From positions 1 through 50,937 of the forward strand of contig JARLHP010000141.1 in assembly GCA_031292195.1 (NCBI GenBank): 50,937 bases of DNA, read 5' to 3'. The position numbers were made by a program, and so were the translations under genes. This stretch comes from Syntrophobacteraceae bacterium. Its GTDB lineage: Bacteria; Desulfobacterota; Syntrophobacteria; Syntrophobacterales; Syntrophobacteraceae. Shown here piece after piece: positions 19,435 through 28,340 of the stretch (position 1 is the stretch's first letter; every line of letters starts with the position of its first letter). The notes under the pieces were generated by a model. It was not told the DNA's origin. It saw only the letters and a program-made list of their open reading frames with translations, and ran no database searches.

Positions 19435-20655
19435 TCAAACGGCAACTTCCGGCGCCAATTCGGCGGCGCCTTCCGCATTTTCGTTTTCGGCGATGTATCT
19501 TGCCTTTACCTTCATCAGCATCAGGACCACCGGCCGGTAGGCCAGATGCGCCCACTTGGCGAAGGGGACCTCCAAAACCAGCATGGGAATGGCCACCATC
19601 ATATGAATAACATAGATGGCGTAGGTCAAAAACGGCAAGTCGAAGATGTGTCCAAGGTTGATCAAAATTCCGGTCACAGCGGTCGCCTGCAGCAGGATCA
19701 AAAACATCCAGTCCGTGCCGTGCGAGTTCTTGAACTGAGGCTGGGTCTTCTTCAGCCTCGACCAGATCACATAGCTCGTTCCATACATCAGGGCGAAGAA
19801 GGAATAGTAGCCGATAAGCCTGAGCGGATTAAAGATCGAAATCTCCCGCACGTGCCCCATCGACTCCCATCCGCGCTGAAACTTGAGAAAATTGATCCCC
19901 ATGAAAGGCAGACCGTTTACAAAGACTACCACCAGCAGGAATACGCTGGCATACCCGGTCATAATCGCCAGGTGCGCGATCCAACGCGCCCTGTTGCCCT
20001 TGGTCTTGCAGCCGTCGAACTGCTTTTGGGTCGCGAACTGAACCAGCAGATACTTCATCTCGTCATAATACATCTTGAGCGGTATTTTCTTGAAATAGTC
20101 GCCCAAGACCAGTTTTACGCAACGGTAAAGGTTGGTGAGAAGGAAAAACGACAGTATTCCCGCCATCACCAGGTCCGCGATTTCGATCCCCTCCGTCGAC
20201 CACACCGAACTGACATCGGCGTGTTGCCAGTTGATCATCGACCAGTTGGCTATGGCCCAGATGATCATGCCAAGACCGACGAAAGCGCCAATCGCGCCCA
20301 CGGCCATCGTTTCGAATTTTTCCGACGTGTAGAATCTTTTGGAAAAACCCGTCCAGTCGTAAAGCGAGGTAAGATATCTGCGCAAAACCATCATCGTCTC
20401 GCCGGGGTCCGCTTCGCGCGGGCACCGGACCGAGCAGTCGCCGCAGTAATAACACAACCAGGGCTCGGGTGATTTTAGAATCTTTTCCTTTTGCCCCAGT
20501 TGAACGTACCGGACCATTTTTCTGGGAAACGGGTTTTCGGGGGTCGACAGGTCGCATATCGCGGTACAGTTGCCGCAATTATAGCACTTGCTGGCGTCCT
20601 TCAGCCCGTATTCCTGCAACTCTCTTATTAGATTTGGATCAACCCTGTTGCTCAT
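19435..20655 (-). CDS. qmoC: Quinone-interacting oxidoreductase membrane subunit
   Basis: A 406-residue QmoC, the subunit that links the Qmo complex to menaquinone. The N-terminal half resembles HdrC, with two ferredoxin-type clusters (CYNCGNCTAICD near residue 24 and CYYCGDCSVRCP near 70). The C-terminal half is a HdrE/NarI-like membrane domain with about six helices (from about residue 122), including His residues able to bind haem b. It lies 41 bases after qmoB in a qmoA-qmoB-qmoC operon. Electrons pass between menaquinol and APS reductase. Confidence 0.95.
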   Translation of the reverse strand: MSNRVDPNLIRELQEYGLKDASKCYNCGNCTAICDLSTPENPFPRKMVRYVQLGQKEKILKSPEPWLCYYCGDCSVRCPREADPGETMMVLRRYLTSLYDWTGFSKRFYTSEKFETMAVGAIGAFVGLGMIIWAIANWSMINWQHADVSSVWSTEGIEIADLVMAGILSFFLLTNLYRCVKLVLGDYFKKIPLKMYYDEMKYLLVQFATQKQFDGCKTKGNRARWIAHLAIMTGYASVFLLVVVFVNGLPFMGINFLKFQRGWESMGHVREISIFNPLRLIGYYSFFALMYGTSYVIWSRLKKTQPQFKNSHGTDWMFLILLQATAVTGILINLGHIFDLPFLTYAIYVIHMMVAIPMLVLEVPFAKWAHLAYRPVVLMLMKVKARYIAENENAEGAAELAPEVAV

Positions 20656-20696
20656 CCATTAACCTCCTGAGCGTTCAAAACCGGCATGACTAAGCG

Positions 20697-22913
20697 TTAA
20701 AATCCCTTATACGGGTTGGCGCCGATTTCCACCAGTTTTTCCGCGAACTCATCGAGCATCGCCGGGACCTTCTGGTAATCGGTAATGGAGATATCCTCGA
20801 ACCGTACGCGGTCGGATTCCAAAGCGAGCCGGTCAAGAGTTTCCTTGACTTTGCCCAGTCGAATGTTTGCCAGTTCACTGCCTTTGATGAAGTGGCACTG
20901 ATAGTTTTCCCCGTGACGGCAACCGAGCAGTATGATTCCATCGATGCCCTTGGAGAGTGAATCGGCTATCCACACCAGGTTCATCGAACCCAGGCAGCGA
21001 AGCGGGATGATGCGAACCCAGGCATTGTAGTTCATCCGGCGAAGCCCGGCCATATCCAGGGTAGGATAGGCGTCGTTTTCGCAGCAGAACACCAGAATTC
21101 GGGGCTTTTCGTCATATTCGTCGGGGACGTTGATCGACTTGATCATATCGCCGATCATACCCACCGAGTAGTTCTTAAAGGAGATGATGCGCTCCGGACA
21201 GGCACCCATGCACACACCGCACCGACGGCACCGGGTAGGCTGAGGAAGAGGATTTCCCTTTTCGTCCTCGTTGATGGCCCCGAACGGGCATTCTTCCGTA
21301 CACCGCTTGCACTGGGTGCAGCGCTGCATGAAAAACTCGGGGTAGCTCGTGTCACCGGCCCGAGGGTGAACGGCCATGCCGTTGGAGGTAAGCTCCACGC
21401 ACTGAATGGCCTTCATGGCCGCGCCCGTTCCATCTTCGATGGCGCTCGAAACGCCCATGGGGCGGCGAACCGGGCCTGCCGGATAGATACCGGTCCTGCG
21501 GCTCTCGTAGGGGAAGCAAATAAAATGAGAGTCCGGGAAGCCGTATTTGAGTTCCGGAAGCTCCGGACCCTGGCGATATTCCAGGTTGAGGATGTCGGAG
21601 ACGTAGATGGAATCCACCGAAGCGATCATGTCATTCTTTTTGTCCTCGTCGGACTGCTTCGCCTTGTAATCCGCCCCGAAGGCCGTGGCCGGCACCATGC
21701 CGGTGGCCAGCACCACCAGGTCCACGTCGTCTAGCAGAATCTTGTCTCCCAGAAGCTCGTCGAAGGCTTCCACGGCAAGCTTGCTTCCGCCCGCCAACAC
21801 CTCGGGCGTCTGCGCCCTTACGAAAATGACACCCTCGTTCTGGGCCTTCCTGAAAAAGTCTTCGCCCTGGCCCGGGGTCCTCATCTCCTGGTAGAAGACG
21901 AAAACGTTCGCACCCGGATCCTGCTGCTTGACCTGGATGGCCTGTTTGAGGGCCGTAAAGCAGCAGATCGAAGAACAGTAAGGAAGATGCTGCGGGTCAC
22001 GCTGCCCGGCGCATTGAATGAATGCCACCGTCTTCAGCGCACCGCCGTCGGAGGGCCTGGTTACGGCGCCGGACTTGGCGCGTTCCTCGAACTGAACGTT
22101 GGTGACCACATTGGCGGAAGCGCCGTAGCCAAATCTGGGGTCGAGCTTCTCGGCGTCGTAAGGCCTCCAGCCGGCCGCCAGGACCACAGCGCCGATCGGG
22201 TGCTCGCTCGTCGAGCCGTTCTGTTTGATCGTGGCGTTGAAAAGGCACGGACCGCCTGCCAGTTTTTCCAGCTTGGAACCGGTCAGGACCTTGATCTTCT
22301 CGTGGTTTTTGACTGCGGCGGCCAGCTTGCCAATTTCGTTGGCCTGAACCTCTTTGAAGGGGAAGACCACGTTTTGGGTCACGTTCTTTTGAAAGCCGCC
22401 CAGTTCTTCGGCCTGTTCGACCAGCACGGCGTTGTAGCCGGCCTTGGCCGCTTCGAGCGCCGCCGTCATACCGGTCACGCCGCCGCCCACCACCAGGATG
22501 TCCCTGGACAGTTCCTGTTCGGGTTTGAAGGGTTCGGGCGGGAGCATCGCCTTCATCCTGGCGCCGCTCATACGCAGATAGTCTTCGGCCATCATCTGGG
22601 TGTCTTCGTCTTTGGCCGGATGGGTCCACACTATCTGCTCGCGCAGGTTCACCCGGTCAAGGATGGCGCCTTCGAAATTGAAAACATCGTACATTACCCG
22701 CTGCGAACAGGCGCCGATAATCAGGGTGTTTACGCCCTCGCCCGCGATGTCGTCTTTTATCAGCTGCACGCCTTCAGGCGAGCACAGGCTCGCGTGGTTC
22801 TTGCAAATCGCGGCGCCGCATTCCGATGTTGCCAGCGTGCTGAGCTGATCGACGTCGAGGGCCTCCCCGATCCCGCAGCCAGTACAGATATATACAGCAG
22901 TCTTCTTGTCCAT
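20697..22913 (-). CDS. qmoB: Qmo complex subunit B, HdrA-MvhD-like
   Basis: A 738-residue HdrA-like flavoprotein. An N-terminal HdrA-type segment with CTGCGIGEALD is followed by the FAD-binding DILVVGGGVTGMTAALEAAKAGY (from about residue 140). A ferredoxin pair, CTQCKRCTEECP and CRRCGVCMGACP, lies at about 535-575. The final 140 residues are an MvhD-like [2Fe-2S] domain (ILVFCCENDAYPTLD...LRCLGS...LLGCRHGENYQCHF). In sulfate reducers QmoB partners QmoA in the cytoplasmic module that contacts APS reductase. It lies five bases after qmoA, implying cotranscription. Confidence 0.95.
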   Translation of the reverse strand: MDKKTAVYICTGCGIGEALDVDQLSTLATSECGAAICKNHASLCSPEGVQLIKDDIAGEGVNTLIIGACSQRVMYDVFNFEGAILDRVNLREQIVWTHPAKDEDTQMMAEDYLRMSGARMKAMLPPEPFKPEQELSRDILVVGGGVTGMTAALEAAKAGYNAVLVEQAEELGGFQKNVTQNVVFPFKEVQANEIGKLAAAVKNHEKIKVLTGSKLEKLAGGPCLFNATIKQNGSTSEHPIGAVVLAAGWRPYDAEKLDPRFGYGASANVVTNVQFEERAKSGAVTRPSDGGALKTVAFIQCAGQRDPQHLPYCSSICCFTALKQAIQVKQQDPGANVFVFYQEMRTPGQGEDFFRKAQNEGVIFVRAQTPEVLAGGSKLAVEAFDELLGDKILLDDVDLVVLATGMVPATAFGADYKAKQSDEDKKNDMIASVDSIYVSDILNLEYRQGPELPELKYGFPDSHFICFPYESRRTGIYPAGPVRRPMGVSSAIEDGTGAAMKAIQCVELTSNGMAVHPRAGDTSYPEFFMQRCTQCKRCTEECPFGAINEDEKGNPLPQPTRCRRCGVCMGACPERIISFKNYSVGMIGDMIKSINVPDEYDEKPRILVFCCENDAYPTLDMAGLRRMNYNAWVRIIPLRCLGSMNLVWIADSLSKGIDGIILLGCRHGENYQCHFIKGSELANIRLGKVKETLDRLALESDRVRFEDISITDYQKVPAMLDEFAEKLVEIGANPYKGF

Positions 22914-22918
22914 AGACT

Positions 22919-24181
22919 CTACCTCCTGACAATGGATTGGATGGCTTTAAGGGCTGCAGCCGTGCCGTCCTGAACAGATTCGGAAACGTTGATCGGGGTC
23001 CTGGTGCAGCCTGCGGAGAAAAACCCCGGGGTCACTTCCTGAGAGGCGATGAAGCCATAGTCGTCGCGCTGAGCGAAGGTGGGCTGATGCGCAATGGAAG
23101 TGTTGGGCTGCATGCCCGTGGCGAGCACAGCCATGTCCACGTTGATGGTATTGAGGCTGCCTGTGGCGGTGTTTTCCACCCTCAGGACCAGGTTCTTCGT
23201 CGGGCCGTCCTGTTCGATCTTGGCCACTTTGCCCTTGAAGAAGACTACGTTTTCATCTTTTTTCAGATCGGCGTAGAAGGTCTCCAGCCGGTCCATGGCG
23301 CGAATGTCGATGAAGAAGATGTATATCTTGGCATCAGGGTACTGCGCGCGCACATAGGTGGCCTGCTTCATGGAAGCCATGCAGCAAACCGAGGAACAAA
23401 ACGGCAGGTGGTTCTCGTCGCGCGAACCGGCGCACTGAACGAAGGCCACCGTCTTGGGGGCCTCTCCGTCGGAGGGACGAAGAATCTTTCCCTTGGTGGG
23501 GCCGTTACCGGCGGCAAGGCGCTCCATCATCACGTTGGTAACCACGTTGGGGTAGGCGCCAAAACCCAGGGTGTCGAGCCTTTTGGCGTCATAGGGGGTC
23601 CAACCGGTGGCCCAGACGACCGCTCCCACTTTGAGGTCCACGGTCTGGGCCTGCATATCCAGATCGATCGCGCCATAGGGGCATGCGTCCTTTACCGTCT
23701 GTCCTTCCGCGCTTTTGGCCAGCGCCGGGTCGATCACATATCGGAAAGGAAAGGCCATATCATGGGGCAGATAGGCCGCCTTGATCTTGTCCATCCCGTA
23801 GTTGAACGGATTGTCGATCTCCGTACTGCACACCTCCGCGCATTTGCCGCAGGTGGTGCACTTTTCATTGACATAGCGCGGCTCGATCTTTATCCGCGCG
23901 TCCCAGGAACCTTTTTGCCCTGAAACCGATTCCACCTGCGCCATTGTTAAGACATGAATCCTGTTGTTGTTCTTGATTCTCCGGAAGTTGATCTCGAGGC
24001 CGCAATACGGCGGACACAGCTTCGGGAAATACTGATGAAGCTGGGATACCCGGCCCCCCAGATAAGGATTCTTCTCTACAAGGTAGACCTCACGGCCCGC
24101 TTCTGCTGCCTCGATGGCGGCCGTCAACCCGGTCATGCCGCCTCCGACCACCAGAATACTCTGCGTTTCTACGTCAACCAT
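22919..24181 (-). CDS. qmoA: Qmo complex subunit A, HdrA-like flavoprotein
   Basis: A 420-residue HdrA-like FAD protein. The dinucleotide-binding ILVVGGGMTGLTAAIEAAEAGR is near the N-terminus, followed by KNPYLGGRVSQLHQYFPKLCPP. One cysteine cluster, CTTCGKCAEVCSTEI, is near residue 110, and a second FAD-associated segment, GFFSAGCTRTPINVSESVQDGTAAALKAIQ, closes the protein. The ATG at 24181 has an AGGAGG ribosome site; 34 upstream codons are not native. It is the first gene of qmoABC. No aprAB lies beside it in the window, whereas apr and qmo are adjacent in many sulfate reducers. Confidence 0.95.
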   Translation of the reverse strand: MVDVETQSILVVGGGMTGLTAAIEAAEAGREVYLVEKNPYLGGRVSQLHQYFPKLCPPYCGLEINFRRIKNNNRIHVLTMAQVESVSGQKGSWDARIKIEPRYVNEKCTTCGKCAEVCSTEIDNPFNYGMDKIKAAYLPHDMAFPFRYVIDPALAKSAEGQTVKDACPYGAIDLDMQAQTVDLKVGAVVWATGWTPYDAKRLDTLGFGAYPNVVTNVMMERLAAGNGPTKGKILRPSDGEAPKTVAFVQCAGSRDENHLPFCSSVCCMASMKQATYVRAQYPDAKIYIFFIDIRAMDRLETFYADLKKDENVVFFKGKVAKIEQDGPTKNLVLRVENTATGSLNTINVDMAVLATGMQPNTSIAHQPTFAQRDDYGFIASQEVTPGFFSAGCTRTPINVSESVQDGTAAALKAIQSIVRR

Positions 24182-24540
24182 GCTTATCCTCCTGAGCTGG
24201 TTTAGGAATAATATATGAAAATCACACGCACATTCGGGCGCATTCTCATCCATGCAACCCCCGCATAGCCGGCGGGATCGCAAGCACGCGAACCTTCAAA
24301 CGAATGCCTGTACTGCCCCGGGATGGTCCAAACCTGATGAAGAGCCAGGGAATGGACAAGACCACCAGGCGCCGGACGGCGCACGACCGTGCAAAACCGC
24401 ATCTTTATCGGGCCGGATGGTCGTACAATGTCATTTATCGGTGTACAGTTTTTTCAGAGGCTTAATGAAGGTGCTCTCACATCAAGCCGACTGGCTATAT
24501 CGCTAAATCGTCCTGATGTCAATATTTTCATTCATTTAAA
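24182..24540. other. Upstream region of qmoABC
   Basis: No gene is seen. On the minus strand a TATATTATT box about 30 bases before the qmoA ATG could be a -10 element, with no convincing -35. The rest shows no repeat that I recognise. The region must hold the qmo promoter if rmuC does not read through. Confidence 0.45.
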
Positions 24541-25920
24541 TCAGCCCTCCCCGCTCCCGGCCGTGAACTCGCCCTCGCCGATCAGCGCCCGTGCTTCCAC
24601 CGACGGAAGCCCGTGCACGTCGCCCAGTTTTTTCTCTATGGCCCGCGATCTTTTCGCCGCCTCGTCCATGGTGTTCGCGGCCTGGTCGAGCTTTTTTTTC
24701 ACTCCTTCGAGCACCGTTCCAAATTTACCGAATTCGGTCTTGACCGCCCCGAGCAGTCTTTCGATCCTCCGGGCGCCCTTCTGGACGGCCAGCGACCGAA
24801 AGCCCAGTTGCAGGCTGTTAAGGAGCGCCGCCAGGGTGGTGGGCCCGGCCACTATGACCCGGAATTCCCGCTGAAGACTTTCAACCAGCCAGGCCGTACC
24901 GATTTTCATCCTGATTGCCTCGGCATAGAGGCCCTCGGTGGGCAAAAACATGATCCCGAAATCCGTCGTAGCCGGAGGGTTCAGGTATTTTTGGCTGATC
25001 GTCCTGGCGCAAATCCTTATCGTATCGCACAACTCTTTTGAGGCCTGCTCGGAGGCCGCCCGGTCGCAAGCCTCCCTGGCATCGACCAGCCTCTGATAGT
25101 CAGCGGTTGGAAATTTCGCGTCTATTGGCAGCCACACCGCACCCGACCCGTCCTCATCGCGGCCCGGAAGCTTTATGGCAAACTCCACCGCTTCGCTGGA
25201 ATCTCCATTGGTCCGCACATTTCTTTCATACTGCTCCGGGGCCAGGATCTGTTCGAGAAGCGTTCCGAGCTGGATTTCCCCCCATGTACCCCGAGTTTTC
25301 ACGTTTGCAAGCACCCGCTTCAAGTCTCCCACTCCGGTGGCCAGCGCCTGCATCTCCCCCAACCCTTTGTGGACCTGTTCGAGTCTTTCGGAAACCTGTT
25401 TGAAGGACTCACCCAACCGTTTCTCCAGCGTCCCCTGCAGTTTTTCATCGACGGTCGCCCGCATCTGATCGAGCTGCCGTCCGTTTTCCTCCTGGATCTG
25501 CTTTAACTTCGCCTCGATCGTGTTTCGGAGACCGTCCAGCCGATTTTCATTCGATTCGGTAAGATTGCGGAGCAAATCGGCAAAGGTTTCCAGCTGGTGC
25601 TTTTGAAGACGGGCGATATTGGTCATGCTGGTTTGCAGGGAATCCCCGAAAGACCTCAAAGCACCCCCGGTTTCCTCCCTGCCCTGCCGGGCCACCAGTG
25701 CGGCCTCCTGCCGGTTCCGTCCGATTTCATCGCGCAGGGCCCGCTCGAGTCGCTCCGAGTTCTTCTCCACGGACTCCAATCGGGCCATGAGAGCCGAAGA
25801 GCTCTCCCCATTCCTGCGAAGCACAATAAGTATGAAGATCAGATTGAGCCCCAGCAAACCGGCCATAACAGCGAGCAATGCCACCTGCAACGGACCCGCC
25901 CCTCCGGATAAAAACAGCAT
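24541..25920 (-). CDS. rmuC: DNA recombination protein RmuC
   Basis: A 459-residue RmuC homologue, a membrane-anchored protein with a PD-(D/E)xK nuclease-like fold. In E. coli its loss affects inverted-repeat rearrangement. One N-terminal transmembrane helix (about 10-35) is followed by a long coiled coil (about 40-190), then the conserved core GTWGEIQLGTLLEQILAPEQYERN, LPIDAKFPTADYQRLVDA and FLPTEGLYAEAIR. Length is normal. It is upstream of qmoABC on the same strand, separated by 359 bases, so functional linkage is unlikely. Confidence 0.93.
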   Translation of the reverse strand: MLFLSGGAGPLQVALLAVMAGLLGLNLIFILIVLRRNGESSSALMARLESVEKNSERLERALRDEIGRNRQEAALVARQGREETGGALRSFGDSLQTSMTNIARLQKHQLETFADLLRNLTESNENRLDGLRNTIEAKLKQIQEENGRQLDQMRATVDEKLQGTLEKRLGESFKQVSERLEQVHKGLGEMQALATGVGDLKRVLANVKTRGTWGEIQLGTLLEQILAPEQYERNVRTNGDSSEAVEFAIKLPGRDEDGSGAVWLPIDAKFPTADYQRLVDAREACDRAASEQASKELCDTIRICARTISQKYLNPPATTDFGIMFLPTEGLYAEAIRMKIGTAWLVESLQREFRVIVAGPTTLAALLNSLQLGFRSLAVQKGARRIERLLGAVKTEFGKFGTVLEGVKKKLDQAANTMDEAAKRSRAIEKKLGDVHGLPSVEARALIGEGEFTAGSGEG

Positions 25921-26317
25921 TCGTCACTCCGCGCCACAAAGAATGTCACCTGAGAACCCTTCCCGCCCTTTTGCCTTTGTACTTTTGCCTTTTGCCTTCT
26001 TCAATGTCAATCGGCTTACCTCCGAACCTGGTAAAATCCGCCTTTTCGAGGAATTCTAAATTCTATCCCCTAAGCACACTAACGAGCACTAAAGAAGATC
26101 AGAACTTGGGCTGATGCTTCGTGCTCCTTCGTGGCTCCTTCGTGTGCTTCGTGGATCCGCTGGAGCTCTGGCCGGGAGACACCCGGAAACCGCGAAAAGT
26201 CCGTAGTTTGGGCCTGGCAATCCCGGCCGCGGCGACACGCCGCAATCTTCCCTTGACTCTTGCCGCCTTTTGACTATTTTCTTTTTTGAAGATACATTTT
26301 CGAACGAGAGGGAAAAA
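25921..26317. other. Intergenic region with CTTCGTG repeats
   Basis: No gene is seen. Bases about 26080-26160 contain an interrupted inverted arrangement of agcacact/gagcacta units and cttcgtgctccttcgtggctcc units, which belongs to the cacgaagg type of intergenic repeat common in such genomes. The last bases hold the ribosome site of the next gene (gagaggg). Confidence 0.55.
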
Positions 26318-26764
26318 ATGAGCCTGGAATATAAATCACAAGACTCCACTGCCGGAGAACCCGATGTCAAGGCCCTTCTTCGCGGCGCAAAAACGATAGC
26401 CGTGGTGGGCATTTCGCCCAAAGAGGACAGCGCGAGCAACCAGGTGGCAAAATACCTGATCGAGGCAGGCTTTGCGGTGATAGGGGTAAATCCGTCGCGC
26501 AGCGAAATCCTGGGGGTGAAATGCTACCCGGACCTCAAATCGATCCCCGAGCACGTGGATGTGGTCGATATTTTCCGGCGGGTGGACGCCATCCCGGCCA
26601 TCGTCGATGAGGCCATCCAAATCGGGGCCGGCGCGGTATGGATGCAGCTTGGCCTGGAGCACGAGGAGTCGGCTCAAAAGGCAAGACAGGCGGGCCTGTG
26701 CGTAGTTATGAACAAGTGCACGAAAATAGAGCACTCCCGCTATTTTGGCCGCCCAACGCTTTGA
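26318..26764 (+). CDS. CoA-binding Rossmann protein
   Basis: A 148-residue single-domain CoA-binding protein of the YccU type. The Rossmann motif TIAVVGISPKEDSASNQVAKYLIEAGF is followed by VIGVNPSRSEILGVKCYPDLKSIPEHVDVVDIFR and the AGAVWMQLGLEHEESAQKARQAGL segment that resembles succinyl-CoA synthetase alpha. The conserved C-terminal VVMNKCTKIEH is present. Start ATG 26318 follows GAGGG. Homologues bind CoA, but their physiological role is unclear. It stands alone, with 433 bases before the next gene. Confidence 0.9.
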   Translation: MSLEYKSQDSTAGEPDVKALLRGAKTIAVVGISPKEDSASNQVAKYLIEAGFAVIGVNPSRSEILGVKCYPDLKSIPEHVDVVDIFRRVDAIPAIVDEAIQIGAGAVWMQLGLEHEESAQKARQAGLCVVMNKCTKIEHSRYFGRPTL

Positions 26765-27197
26765 TCCGGGTTGCCGCCCCTGGCTGCCCGTCTCCAGCCA
26801 ATCAAGGGGACCGCTCGCGAGGAAAACGAGAAGCCGTGAAAGGTCAGAGGTGATTTTCGTCCTCGCTAATAAGGTGCACACATCTGACCACCGCCCTCTT
26901 CAACAGCCAACGCCCTGTGAGATTGACCGAGATCCGATAGCCCCTGCCGCCGGTTCGGTGTGCCTGCCGCCTATCCGCCGAAGGCCTGCCCTTTTGACCG
27001 GCCGTCGTCTCCCGGCCGGTCAAAAAAAAGAACTCTCTGTGCCCCTGTGTCTCCGTGGTGGATTTTCCTGTTTTTAGCGTGAGAGCAAATTTACCGTGGG
27101 GCGCCAAGCCCGGCGCCCGTTAAGCCCGCGACTGCAAGCAGCGCCGCGCCGCCGCGCGGTTCTTGACCCAAAACGACCTGCCGGTTATGCTGAAAAA
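26765..27197. other. Intergenic region with terminator and repeat scar
   Basis: No gene is seen. It contains a strong hairpin at 26996-27021 and a ctctgtgcccctgtgtctccgtggtgg stretch (about 27035-27063) of the sort that flanks GxxExxY genes, the same order as in 6971-7036. A further gggcgcc/ggcgccc hairpin lies near 27100-27117. Confidence 0.55.
26996..27029 (+). terminator. GACCGGCCG hairpin, second copy
   Basis: A 9-bp stem GACCGGCCG/CGGCCGGTC with an 8-base loop, preceded by TTTT and followed by eight A. It is identical in stem to 6971-6996 and continues into the same type of downstream sequence. It is placed to end the CoA-binding-protein transcript or leftward transcripts. Confidence 0.6.
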
Positions 27198-27434
27198 ATG
27201 AGCCCTCAAGCAAAAAAATCCTTCGCCACGGTGGATTATCAGAAGTGCGACCCCAAAGGATGCAGTCCGGAAAAAGGGGTCTGCCCATCGGCAATCGCAT
27301 GCCCCCGTAAAGTTATGAAACAGATCGACGGCCGGTTCGAACAGCCCATGGTTTTTCAGGATATGTGCATGGGATGCTGGGACTGCATCGAAGCCTGTCC
27401 TTTGAGCGCCGTGCAGGCAGTGCATCTCATGTAG
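27198..27434 (+). CDS. Two-cluster ferredoxin with unusual first motif
   Basis: A 78-residue iron-sulfur protein. The second half has a standard [4Fe-4S] motif C57-x2-C60-x2-C63-x3-C67-P. The first motif is unusual: C17-x4-C22-x6-C29-x5-C35-P, which is stretched relative to CxxCxxCxxxCP. It is convergent with the ketoacid:ferredoxin oxidoreductase beta gene 25 bases away and may be its electron acceptor, though it is not cotranscribed with it. The ATG at 27198 gives a normal small ferredoxin; a longer frame upstream is GC-rich repeat. Confidence 0.82.
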   Translation: MSPQAKKSFATVDYQKCDPKGCSPEKGVCPSAIACPRKVMKQIDGRFEQPMVFQDMCMGCWDCIEACPLSAVQAVHLM

Positions 27435-27458
27435 AGCAATTACAGCATCGCCTCCCTC

Positions 27459-28337
27459 TCAACTCCCCCCGGCCTTGTGCAGCAGCAGCTTCCAGTCCTC
27501 CTCCACCATGGATTGGATCTGGTCCAGGTCTTTTTCCGTGAGGTGCTTGAATCGCCCCTGGAGCCGGAAATACTCCTTTACCAGATACCCTTTCGGGGAA
27601 AAATTTATGGTGTACCTCACGCCGTCTTCCACTTCGTAGAGCGGAAAAATATTGGTCTGAACGGCCATGCGGGCAATTTTGACCGATATCTCAGAAGGTA
27701 TGCGCCAACCGGTGGGGCAGCTGGCGAAAATGTGGATGAAACGGGAGCCTTTTATCGCTTTGGCCTTTTCCACTTTGCGAAATAGGTCTTCGGGGAAGGC
27801 GATGCTCGCTGTAGCCGCATAGGGAATGCGGTGGGCCACCAGGGCCTCGACGATGTTTTTTTTGCGCATCTTCTTCCAGTCCCGACCGGGGGTGGTGGTC
27901 GTCCAGGCGCCGTAGGGGGTCGATGAGCTGCGCTGGATTCCGGTGTTCATGTAGGCCTCGTTGTCGTAGCAAACGTATATGAAATCCTCGTTTCGCTCCA
28001 CGGCCCCGCTCAAAGCCTGGAAACCGATGTCGAAGGTTCCCCCGTCCCCCGCCCAGGTGACCACGGTGGTTTCGGTGTCGCCTTTAATATCCAGGGCGGC
28101 GCGCACACCGCTCGCTACCGCCCCTCCGGTCTCGAAAGCGGTGTGCAGGACCGGAATCTTCAGCGCCGACTGCGGATAGGCGCCGGCAATGATCGACCAG
28201 CAGCACGCAGGAATCACCATGACGGTCTTTTCGCCCAGGGCTTTGAGAACAAACCGCATGGCGATGGCCGCGCCACAGCCGGGACAGCCGACGTGACCGG
28301 CAAACATGTAGTCTCGATCATGGACCTCCAGTGGCAT
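27459..28337 (-). CDS. porB: Ketoacid:ferredoxin oxidoreductase, beta subunit
   Basis: A 292-residue thiamin-diphosphate-binding beta subunit of the pyruvate/2-ketoisovalerate ferredoxin oxidoreductase family. GHVGCPGCGAAIAMRF carries conserved cysteines of the cluster near TPP. TVVTWAGDGGTFDIGFQALSGAVERNEDFIYVCYDNEAYMNTG is the TPP/Mg site, and IHIFASCPTGWRIPSE follows. It starts three bases after the alpha gene. Reaction: ketoacid + CoA + oxidised ferredoxin to acyl-CoA + CO2 + reduced ferredoxin. Pyruvate is likeliest, but the substrate class is not certain. Confidence 0.92.
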   Translation of the reverse strand: MPLEVHDRDYMFAGHVGCPGCGAAIAMRFVLKALGEKTVMVIPACCWSIIAGAYPQSALKIPVLHTAFETGGAVASGVRAALDIKGDTETTVVTWAGDGGTFDIGFQALSGAVERNEDFIYVCYDNEAYMNTGIQRSSSTPYGAWTTTTPGRDWKKMRKKNIVEALVAHRIPYAATASIAFPEDLFRKVEKAKAIKGSRFIHIFASCPTGWRIPSEISVKIARMAVQTNIFPLYEVEDGVRYTINFSPKGYLVKEYFRLQGRFKHLTEKDLDQIQSMVEEDWKLLLHKAGGS

Positions 28338-28340
28338 CCA

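Noticed and set aside
19435..20655. QmoC as DsrM or HdrE
   Set aside because: The HdrC-like N-terminus with two clusters joined to the membrane domain, and position after qmoAB, fit QmoC.
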